Shown here in pieces: positions 1 through 5,105 of a stretch of 5,105 nucleotides of DNA. Made by a program: the position numbers and the translations under genes. Below the pieces are notes generated by a model. That model saw only the letters and a program-made list of their open reading frames with translations. It was not told the origin of the DNA and ran no database searches. Origin of the DNA: Methylotetracoccus sp. (GTDB lineage: Bacteria; Pseudomonadota; Gammaproteobacteria; Methylococcales; Methylococcaceae). Positions within the stretch are counted from its first letter, which is position 1. Every line of letters starts with the position of its first letter. The DNA lies in NCBI GenBank assembly GCA_025458755.1, contig JALORT010000287.1:1-5105 (forward strand), read 5' to 3'.

Positions 1-1
1 C

Positions 2-454
2 GCCGCGAATGTCGGCTTCATCTTTCAGTTCTACAATCTGATGCCGGCACTGACGGCACAAGAAAACATCGAATTACCGCTGTTGCTGACGTCGTTGTCG
101 CGTCGAGAACGCCGGGAGCAGGTCGATCTGGCGTTGGACCTGGTATCGCTGTCCGACCGTCGCCAGCATTATCCCTCCGAGCTTTCGGGCGGCCAGCAAC
201 AGCGTGTGGCGATCGCCAGGGCGTTGATCGTCGACCCCACGCTAATCGTCGCCGACGAGCCGACCGGAGACCTGGACCGTGTTTCGGCCGAGGAAATTCT
301 TCGCCTGCTGGAAGACCTGAACCGGGATCTGAATAAGACCATCATCATGGTCACGCATGACCAGCGGGCCGCCGACCGCGCGCACTGCATCCGGCATCTC
401 GATAAGGGGGTGCTGAACGATACGGATGGACTGGACGGGAACCCGAGGGTTTGA
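2..454 (+). CDS. ABC transporter ATP-binding protein, MacB/LolD family (5' end missing)
   Basis: This is the C-terminal ~150 residues of an ABC ATPase; the reading frame is open to the left edge, so the start and Walker A lie outside the window. The first ATG in frame (41) is internal, because recognisable family sequence precedes it: [20 protein letters not shown], with the Q-loop Gln at 26-28. The signature LSGGQQQR starts at 182, Walker B LIVADEP covers 242-262 with the catalytic Glu at 257-259, a D-loop GDLD follows, and the H-loop His is at 356-358. The '[21 protein letters not shown]' style and the short C-terminus without an extra domain are typical of MacB/LolD/FtsE-like ATPases, which work with FtsX-like permeases in lipoprotein release, macrolide or peptide export, or envelope stress. 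Substrate cannot be told. No permease follows, so any partner must lie upstream. Family is secure; the LolD-versus-MacB choice is not. Confidence 0.93.
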   Translation, partial: AANVGFIFQFYNLMPALTAQENIELPLLLTSLSRRERREQVDLALDLVSLSDRRQHYPSELSGGQQQRVAIARALIVDPTLIVADEPTGDLDRVSAEEILRLLEDLNRDLNKTIIMVTHDQRAADRAHCIRHLDKGVLNDTDGLDGNPRV

Positions 455-529
455 GCTCATTTGTGGCGTGGGAGATGTCGAGCATCCACGGGTTTGCGGC
501 GATCACTGTACCCAACGAAGGCGGGTTTG

Positions 530-601
530 GCTCCGGCGGCCCGGAGCATTGGGGCTGCAGCGATGTGCGCCGGAAGGCGCGGGTTGGGATCGACCCGAAC
601 C
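530..601. repeat. Cluster of three adjacent hairpins (REP-like or structured RNA)
   Basis: Three inverted repeats follow each other within 72 bases. The first, 530-547, is a perfect 7-bp stem GCTCCGG/CCGGAGC with a CGGC loop. The second, 567-580, is a perfect 5-bp stem GCGCC/GGCGC with a GGAA loop. The third, 582-601, pairs GGTTGGG (582-588) with CCC and AACC (594-596, 598-601), leaving one bulged G and a 5-base loop. None is followed by a T-run, so they are not intrinsic terminators. Possible readings are a REP/BIME-like extragenic repeat, a structured leader RNA of the following gene, or chance in GC-rich DNA. The pairings are directly visible; a function is not. Confidence 0.45.
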
Positions 602-717
602 GGGTGAGCTTTGCAGGGTCCGGCTACCACCACATGTGCTACTCGTTGAAAACGACTGAAACGTCGATACCTACGCGCTATGAGCGTAAACCCCCCGAAG
701 ACTGACCGTTGACCGCT

Positions 718-722
718 GAGAG
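718..722 (+). promoter_or_regulatory. Probable ribosome binding site of the truncated dehydrogenase
   Basis: GAGAG at 718-722 lies 7 bases before the ATG at 730. This is a reasonable Shine-Dalgarno-like match and supports the ATG at 730 as the original start of the dehydrogenase gene. Confidence 0.4.
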
Positions 723-729
723 TATCCAG

Positions 730-837
730 ATGGACTTGCAAAACACCCGTATCGGCATCATTGGCCTCGGCTACGTAGGGTTGCCGCTGGCCGTCGAATT
801 CGGCGAGGCGCCAAGGCATGACACACCGCGTCCTTGA
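730..837 (+). pseudogene. Truncated nucleotide-sugar 6-dehydrogenase, N-terminal fragment (TviB/WecC type)
   Basis: The frame from ATG 730 encodes 35 residues and stops at TGA 835-837. Residues 1-25 (MDLQNTRIGIIGLGYVGLPL then AVEFG) match the N-terminal beta-alpha-beta dinucleotide-binding motif of the UDP-glucose/UDP-ManNAc dehydrogenase superfamily. GLGYVGLPLA is the glycine-rich NAD-binding loop, and the 'LPLAVEFG' wording is most like TviB/VipA enzymes, which oxidise UDP-HexNAc to the uronic acid for capsule or O-antigen synthesis. Full-length members have roughly 420 residues. Here the expected continuation (second strand, 'VVGFDI') is absent: after Gly25, near 804, the sequence becomes EAPRHDTPRP and ends. 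Both catalytic and sugar-binding domains are missing, so the product cannot be active. The break lies within ~35 bp of the end of the convergent sugar-binding gene, so it probably marks an insertion or rearrangement border, or an assembly join. Confidence 0.8.
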
Positions 838-838
838 G

Positions 839-2039
839 TCAATCTGGCGCCCGTTCCAGCAGCCAGCGACGTTTTTCAAGAATTGTGTCGACGTCGTGAT
901 CGAGGCTCTGCAAGGCCTGGCCCGCTGTGAGTTCACCCCGAATCGCCCGCTCGGCATAGTGCGAGATCTTGGCGGCGATTCGTTCCCATTCCGGGATTTT
1001 CGGCAAGGGCAGCACGTGCTCCAACTGGATACGGAACGCCTGCGCCTCCGCGTCCGCCGCCAGTTCTGCCGCCTCCCATGTCGTCTTCCGCGGCGGCAGA
1101 TCCCCGGTTTGGCGGTAGAACTCAAGCTGCTGGGCCGGTTCGGCGAGGAATTCGATCAGCTTCCATGCGGCTTCCTTGTTCCTTGATTCCTTGGCTAGCA
1201 CCAAACTCGCACCGCCGGCGATCGATACGCCCGGATAATCTGCTGTCGGCCCCGGCGCCGGCAGCGGTGCCGTGGTCCAGCGGCCCGCCAACTCTGCCGG
1301 CAGCAATCTCCAGATAACGGGAGAAGGCCTCGCGGAAAGCCGCGCTCTGGAAGTCGCCATACCGCCCTCCATCGCGCAGCAGCGTTGCACCGAGTTGCAG
1401 TGCGAGGATGACCGGCGGCTGCCATTCGTTGACGGGAAGCAAGATAGCGTGTTGTCCCGCTCCTGCGTCGGCTTTGAGGCGCCGCAGGGCCGCCCACCAG
1501 TGCGGCCAGGTCCGCGGCGGCCCGTTGAAGCCCGCCTGCTGCAACAGATCCGTTCGGTAGAACAACAGACGGGTATCCACATACCAGGGGACCCCGTAGA
1601 TCGCCTCGTCGAGTCGATTCGTTTCGAGGATGCCGCTAAAGAAATCTGCTTCCGGGAGCGAGCCCTGAAAGCGACGGCTTAAATCTTCGAGTGCGGCGAT
1701 CGCGACGAACTCCGGAATCCAGGTGTTGCCGAGTTGAAACACATCCGGAAGGTGACCCCCAACATAGGCGGTCAGCAGCTTCTCGTGGGCCGCATTCCAG
1801 GGAATCTGCTGCACCGAAATCTCGATGTCCGGGTAGCGCCGCCGGAATTCGGGAAGCATCGCCTGAACCGCCTCGCCTTCCCTACCCATGGCCCAGAACG
1901 CGACGCGAGTCCCGTCGTGTTCCTTATTCAAATCACACCCCCACATCGGAGCCAGTAGCATCAAGCCGGCGAGCGCTTTCACCCGCCATGCACAGGCAAG
2001 GCGGCGGCATTCGGCGGGTTCTTGGCGTCGATTGGACAT
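839..2039 (-). pseudogene. Extracellular sugar-binding protein of an ABC importer, disrupted by frameshift/internal deletion
   Basis: This is a family 1 solute-binding protein (maltose/multiple-sugar type) split over two frames. Frame one runs from ATG 2037-2039 to about 1305 (245 residues): a hydrophobic segment with a Cys at residue 35 after MWG (an imperfect lipobox), the first lobe TRVAFWAMGREGE (44-56), the LPDVFQLGNTW stretch (97-107) and the hallmark YGVPWYVDTRLLFYR (148-162). Frame two resumes near 1309 with RLLPAELAGRWTTAPLP, continues through GVSIAGGASLVLAKES and KEAAWKLIEFLAEP, and ends at TGA 839-841. In relatives a stretch of a few dozen residues, usually with a YQEFARG...GPWN motif, sits between these parts; here they abut, so a deletion not divisible by three, near 1305-1312, is likely. 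The two parts total ~400 residues, slightly short for the family. A GTG at residue 20 (1980-1982) is an alternative start giving a more usual lipoprotein signal length. The gene is divergent from the glycan hydrolase and presumably served its products. Confidence 0.85.
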
Positions 2040-2103
2040 GGTTCGCCCCAGGGGCTGACGGGTTTAGACTGTACCACGGCGGCCCGCAGCGCAGAGCGCG
2101 GAA

Positions 2104-2132
2104 TTGAGAGACGGGAGACGATCCTCTATCCT
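2104..2132 (+). promoter_or_regulatory. Candidate sigma70-type promoter for the hydrolase-ATPase operon
   Basis: TTGAGA (2104-2109) and TATCCT (2127-2132) match the -35 and -10 consensus at 5/6 and 4/6 positions, with the ideal 17-base spacing. It would start transcription near 2139, giving a leader of about 70 bases before the ATG at 2211. It is the best such pair I found in the divergent region; activity is inferred. Confidence 0.45.
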
Positions 2133-2137
2133 TGTGC

Positions 2138-2148
2138 CCGCGACGCGG
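2138..2148. promoter_or_regulatory. Palindrome CCGCGACGCGG at the predicted transcription start
   Basis: An 11-base inverted repeat (CCGCG-A-CGCGG) sits 5 bases after the candidate -10 box, where a repressor would block transcription. It is short, and such repeats arise readily in GC-rich DNA, so an operator role is only a possibility. Confidence 0.25.
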
Positions 2149-2172
2149 TGAGCGGTTTTCGCCGTGTTTCCG

Positions 2173-2190
2173 CGGCACCTGACCGGCACC
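2173..2190 (+). repeat. Direct repeat CGGCACC, 11-bp period
   Basis: CGGCACC occurs at 2173-2179 and again at 2184-2190, one helical turn apart, in the predicted leader of the hydrolase gene. Such spacing fits a protein binding one face of the helix, but two 7-mers could also be chance. Confidence 0.25.
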
Positions 2191-2210
2191 CAAACTCAAA
2201 CGCGAGGCAC

Positions 2211-4268
2211 ATGGCAATTCGGCTCATCTGGACTCTGGTCCTGGCACTGATCGCGTTCGAATCTGCTGGACAGGAACCCCTGATTGCGGGCAAGGAGGTC
2301 TTGAAGCGATGGACCGTGGCCGATTTCGAACAACCGGCGGGCCACCCCATGGCTCTCGGCTGGCAGCGCATCCCCTTAGAATCCGATTTCGGCTTCCGCT
2401 ACCAGCAGGTCGCTTCCGACCGGCCCGGCGGCGGGCCTCAATCCGTCCGCCTCAGTTACCGGTTACCCGAACCGTCTCCCGCGGAGGACGGTAAACCCGC
2501 CGGTGAAAAGTTCGAATTGACCCTGAATCTGATGGGCCTTGATGCTTCGGAATACGATCATGTGAGCTTCTGGATCAAAGGCGACGGGGCAGTGGGATTC
2601 GAACCCCAAATCCAGATCGAGTTCCGGCGCCCCGATCCGTCAACGGCCGGCGTGTGGCAGCAGGACCACTGGACCGTCTCCCGCATCGGCGACCAATGGC
2701 AGCAAGTGGTCGTTCCGTTGCGGCAGTTGATGGGGATTAATGACTGGCATGCGCTGGACTCCTTCGGGTTCGTGCTGAACAACCGGGGTCCCGCGGTACG
2801 AAAGGGGGCTTATTTCATCGACGACATCGAGTTGCTGAGGCTGGAGGCCCCCCGGCCGCCCGAAGCGGAGCAGTTGCAACCTCCCCGGAAACAGGCCTGG
2901 GAGCAGTCGCTGGGGGGCGAATTAGCGGCTAAGCCGCATCTTCGGGCGCGGCTGAATGGTTGGCCTTCACAGGCCCTCGTCGATCCCAAGACACTGCCGC
3001 GCGACAACGGGGCATTCCTTCGTCGGCTTGCCGGCGACACCTGGCGCGGTCTGGATGCGCTGACCGATCGCGACCATGGACTGCCGCTGGATCGTGTCAT
3101 TTACTCCAAGGGCGATGTGTCACTGGATCAAGCGAAGATCGGCGATTACACCAGCGTCACCAATATCGGGTTCCATCTACTCGCGGTGGTCTCGGCCTAT
3201 GAGTTAAAACTGATCGACGAGGCCCAAGCGGTCGAGCGGCTTACCGCGACGCTGACGACCCTGGAGCGGCTGGAGCGGTCGCACGGCTTTTTCTTCAACT
3301 ACTACAACACCACGACGCTTGAGCGGACCAGCCATTTCCTGTCTTTCGTCGACTCGTCCTGGCTGACCGCCGGGCTGATGGTGATCCGCCAGACCTTTCC
3401 GGCACTCGCGGAGCGAAGTACGCGTCTGATCGATGAGGGGAACTATCGATTCTTCTACGATCCGGCGTCGAAGCTGATGTCGCACGGCTACTACGTCGAC
3501 ACGGACCAGCGTTCGCCCTATCACTACGGCACGCTCTATGCCGAATCCCGGATCGGCAGTTTGATCGCGATTGGCAGAGGCGACGTGGAGAAAGCTCACT
3601 GGTTTGCCATGACACGGACACTGCCGGCCGAATTTACCTGGCAGATGCGTGAGCCGAGAAATCGGCGGGAGAAGACGAGCCATGGATTCCGTTGGACCGG
3701 CGGTTACTACGAGTGGAAAAGGCTGCGTTATGTCCCGTCTTGGGGCGGCAGTCTGTTCGAGGCGCTGATGCCGGTGCTGGTGCTGGATGAGCAGCGCTAC
3801 GCACCGAAAAGCTTGGGGCGCAACGGAGCCATCCATACCGAAATTCACCGCCGGTATGCCCTCGAGGACTTGAATTATCCGGTCTGGGGCATGTCTCCCA
3901 GTTCAACGCCGGGGTCCGACCGGTACGTTGAATACGGCGTCAAGTTACTGGGCACGGCAGGCTACAAGGAGGGTATCGTGACGCCGCACGCGGCGGCCTT
4001 GGCCCTGCTCAAGGAACCGGAAGCAGCGACCAACAACTTGCGGCGCCTGGCCGAGCGGTTTCCGCTCTATGGAGAATTCGGCTTCTACGATGCGGTCGAC
4101 CCGAAGAGCGGCGAAGTGGCCTACATTCATCTTTGCCTGAACCAGGGGATGATTCTGGTCGCCCTGGCCGATCATCTCGCCGGCCACGCGATCCAGAAAC
4201 GATTTGCCGCGGATCCGATCGTCAGGCCGGTGCTGGAAATGCTCGGGTACGAAAACTTCTTGGACTGA
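2211..4268 (+). CDS. Exported glycoamylase-like glycan hydrolase with N-terminal jelly-roll domain (PF10091/GH144-like)
   Basis: The protein has 685 residues. Residues 1-20 ([20 protein letters not shown]) form a Sec signal peptide with likely cleavage near 20/21, so the enzyme acts in the periplasm or outside. Residues ~30-212 look like a CBM11/CIA30-type galactose-binding-like jelly roll: VADFEQP at the start, then [11 protein letters not shown] (116-126), WQQVVVPL (163-170) and the closing [11 protein letters not shown] (201-211). Residues ~240-680 resemble the alpha/alpha-barrel glycoamylase-like region also seen in GH144 endo-beta-1,2-glucanases and in cyclic beta-1,2-glucan synthases: [20 protein letters not shown] (312-331), [11 protein letters not shown] (379-389), YAESRIG (443-449), [11 protein letters not shown] (511-521), PVWGMSPSS (557-565), [10 protein letters not shown] (591-600), [11 protein letters not shown] (621-631) and [13 protein letters not shown] (643-655). 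I chose the ATG at 2211 because it gives the signal peptide and follows GAGG (2204-2207, short 3-base spacing); the TTG at 2022 would bury it behind 63 unrelated residues. The substrate is inferred. The ATPase gene follows after 5 bases. Confidence 0.85.
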   Translation: MAIRLIWTLVLALIAFESAGQEPLIAGKEVLKRWTVADFEQPAGHPMALGWQRIPLESDFGFRYQQVASDRPGGGPQSVRLSYRLPEPSPAEDGKPAGEKFELTLNLMGLDASEYDHVSFWIKGDGAVGFEPQIQIEFRRPDPSTAGVWQQDHWTVSRIGDQWQQVVVPLRQLMGINDWHALDSFGFVLNNRGPAVRKGAYFIDDIELLRLEAPRPPEAEQLQPPRKQAWEQSLGGELAAKPHLRARLNGWPSQALVDPKTLPRDNGAFLRRLAGDTWRGLDALTDRDHGLPLDRVIYSKGDVSLDQAKIGDYTSVTNIGFHLLAVVSAYELKLIDEAQAVERLTATLTTLERLERSHGFFFNYYNTTTLERTSHFLSFVDSSWLTAGLMVIRQTFPALAERSTRLIDEGNYRFFYDPASKLMSHGYYVDTDQRSPYHYGTLYAESRIGSLIAIGRGDVEKAHWFAMTRTLPAEFTWQMREPRNRREKTSHGFRWTGGYYEWKRLRYVPSWGGSLFEALMPVLVLDEQRYAPKSLGRNGAIHTEIHRRYALEDLNYPVWGMSPSSTPGSDRYVEYGVKLLGTAGYKEGIVTPHAAALALLKEPEAATNNLRRLAERFPLYGEFGFYDAVDPKSGEVAYIHLCLNQGMILVALADHLAGHAIQKRFAADPIVRPVLEMLGYENFLD

Positions 4269-4273
4269 GCGGT

Positions 4274-5105
4274 ATGGCCAGCGTAGCCTTCGAGTGCGTG
4301 GGCAAGACGTATCCGAACGGATTTCGGGCGCTGACCGATTTCAGTCTGCGGGTCGAGGAGCGCGAACTGCTCGTTCTCGTCGGCCCTTCCGGCTGCGGAA
4401 AATCAACACTGCTGAGACTGCTCGCCGGACTGGAGCAGGCCGACAGCGGAACGATCCGCATCGGCGGGCGCATCGTGAATGATCTGAGCCCGCAGCAACG
4501 GAACATCGCGATGGTCTTCCAGGACTATGCGCTCTACCCGACCATGAGCGTACGCGGCAATCTGGAGTTCCCGCTGAAAATGCGAAAACTCGACCGCGCG
4601 GAACGCCTGCGCCGTATCGCCGGCGCAGCGGAGTTGCTGGATTTGAACGAGGTGCTTGACCGTCTGCCGAAACAACTTTCCGGGGGGCAGCGGCAACGCG
4701 TGGCGATGGGTCGGGCGTTAGTCCGAGAGCCCACGGTTTTCTTGCTGGATGAACCGCTGTCCAACCTGGATGCGAAACTGCGGGGTCAGGTGCGTACGGA
4801 AATCGTTGACTTGCAGCGCCGCACTGGCACCACGATGATCTATGTCACGCATGATCAAGTCGAAGCGATGACGATGGGGCACCGCATCGCGGTGCTGAGC
4901 GCTGGCAAATTACAGCAGGTAGCGACACCGAAGGTACTGTACGAACGGCCTGCCAACACTTTCGTTGCCGGATTTATCGGCACTCCGGCAATGAATTTCC
5001 TGCCGGAAAACCTATTGCGACGATTGGAACGCGCTATGTCGCACCATCTGCACCGCTGCCGCATGGCGTGGCCCTTCGGGGGCCCTTCCGCGGCTACGGC
5101 GGGTC
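4274..5105 (+). CDS. Sugar ABC importer ATP-binding protein, MalK/UgpC/MsmK type (3' end missing)
   Basis: This frame is open from ATG 4274 to the right edge (277 codons of an expected ~360). Motifs in order: Walker [10 protein letters not shown] (residues 37-45), Q-loop [13 protein letters not shown] (81-93), signature LSGGQRQR (135-142), Walker B VFLLDEP (155-161, Glu160), D-loop SNLDAKLR (163-170), H-loop His193 in [11 protein letters not shown], then the family-specific [21 protein letters not shown] (from 224) that leads into the regulatory beta-barrel domain. It powers uptake of oligosaccharides or glycerol-phosphate-type substrates with two permeases and a binding protein. It starts 5 bases after the hydrolase stop, with no strong ribosome binding site, suggesting translational coupling. 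After residue 246 the translation becomes unlike the family, rich in His, Arg, Cys and Trp, while the next frame reads more naturally, so a frameshift in the A-run at 5007-5010 is suspected. Substrate is inferred from the neighbouring hydrolase. Confidence 0.92.
   Translation, partial: MASVAFECVGKTYPNGFRALTDFSLRVEERELLVLVGPSGCGKSTLLRLLAGLEQADSGTIRIGGRIVNDLSPQQRNIAMVFQDYALYPTMSVRGNLEFPLKMRKLDRAERLRRIAGAAELLDLNEVLDRLPKQLSGGQRQRVAMGRALVREPTVFLLDEPLSNLDAKLRGQVRTEIVDLQRRTGTTMIYVTHDQVEAMTMGHRIAVLSAGKLQQVATPKVLYERPANTFVAGFIGTPAMNFLPENLLRRLERAMSHHLHRCRMAWPFGGPSAATAG

Larger units (their letters stand above)
455..729. other. Intergenic stretch without a convincing gene
   Basis: This 275-base stretch lies between the ATPase stop and the start of the truncated dehydrogenase. 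Short open frames cross it on both strands, but their translations are rich in Arg, Cys, His and Trp, match no family I recognise and lack a clear ribosome binding site. It holds three small hairpins at 530-601 (listed separately), a palindrome GCTGCAGC at 554-561, and a weak inverted repeat TACGC/GCGTA at 672-676 and 684-688. A TTGAAA at 646-651 resembles a -35 box but has no good -10 at normal spacing. No terminator-like hairpin followed by a T-run is present after the ATPase gene. Confidence 0.6.
2040..2210. promoter_or_regulatory. Divergent control region between sugar-binding gene and glycan hydrolase
   Basis: These 171 bases separate two gene starts facing away from each other, so promoters for both strands should lie here. 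Plus-strand signals are listed separately. For the minus strand, a TACAGT-like -10 can be read around 2070-2076 but no good -35 accompanies it. The layout (transport gene one way, hydrolase and ATPase the other) suggests shared regulation by a sugar-responsive factor, but no regulator gene is in the window. Confidence 0.5.

Noticed and set aside
530..547. Intrinsic terminator of the upstream ATPase gene
   Set aside because: The hairpin is good but is followed by GCATTGGGG-like sequence with no T-run on either strand.
646..674. Sigma70 promoter for the dehydrogenase with -35 TTGAAA
   Set aside because: No hexamer at 16-18 bases spacing matches the -10 box at more than two or three positions.
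426..705. Two overlapping plus-strand open frames of 77 and 84 residues
   Set aside because: One overlaps the end of the ATPase gene; both have out-of-frame-like composition, no recognised domain and no good ribosome binding site.
804..851. GGCGCC at 807-812 and 846-851 as insertion target repeats
   Set aside because: They are 6-base palindromes, frequent in GC-rich DNA, and the second lies inside the binding-protein coding sequence.
457..1125. Minus-strand open frame of 222 residues
   Set aside because: It runs antisense through the dehydrogenase fragment and out of frame through the binding-protein gene; it is very Arg-rich and has no family features.
1122..1582. Programmed ribosomal frameshift joining the two binding-protein halves
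   Set aside because: No slippery heptamer or pause structure is apparent at the junction, and expected family sequence is missing, which slippage cannot explain.
2022..2210. Extended start of the hydrolase at TTG 2022
   Set aside because: It adds 63 residues with no family similarity, overlaps the divergent gene's start, and places the clear signal peptide in the middle of the protein.
3204..3848. Minus-strand open frame of 214 residues opposite the hydrolase
   Set aside because: It is a shadow of the well-supported hydrolase coding strand; long antisense frames are common in GC-rich genes.

Overview
The window is GC-rich (roughly 60% by eye) bacterial DNA. The protein families point to a Gram-negative proteobacterium, most likely a gammaproteobacterium: a MacB/LolD-type ATPase, a TviB/VipA-type sugar dehydrogenase start, a probable lipoprotein sugar-binding protein and a MalK/UgpC-type ATPase. 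No rRNA, tRNA, CRISPR array, transposase or integrase is visible, so the taxon stays an inference.

Layout, left to right. (1) 2-454, plus strand: the 3' part of an ABC ATPase of the MacB/LolD export family, with its Walker A lying outside the window. (2) 455-729: no convincing gene, but a compact run of three small hairpins at 530-601. (3) 730-837, plus: the first ~25 codons of a nucleotide-sugar 6-dehydrogenase (TviB/WecC type), which then lose homology and stop. (4) 839-2039, minus: an extracellular sugar-binding (family 1) protein, convergent with the fragment and disrupted by an internal frame change with apparent loss of a few dozen residues. (5) 2040-2210: a divergent control region with a good sigma70-like promoter candidate for the plus strand. 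(6) 2211-4268, plus: an intact 685-residue exported protein with an N-terminal jelly-roll carbohydrate-binding-like region and a C-terminal glycoamylase-like (PF10091/GH144-like) catalytic region. (7) 4274 to the right edge, plus: a MalK/UgpC-type ATPase, well conserved through the nucleotide-binding domain and possibly frameshifted near 5007-5010.

Parts 4 to 7 read as a glucan-use cassette. An exported enzyme would cut a glucan, possibly a beta-1,2-glucan, in the periplasm; the binding protein would capture the oligosaccharides; the ATPase would energise an importer. The two importer permeases are not in the window. The left border is abrupt: the cassette starts within ~35 bp of the point where the dehydrogenase loses homology, which suggests insertion, rearrangement or a misassembly. 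Two clear lesions and one suspected one, next to an intact enzyme gene, suggest either a decaying importer or indel errors in the assembly. I see no evidence for a wholly new class of system; the points most worth checking are the enzyme's substrate, the cassette boundary and the hairpin cluster.
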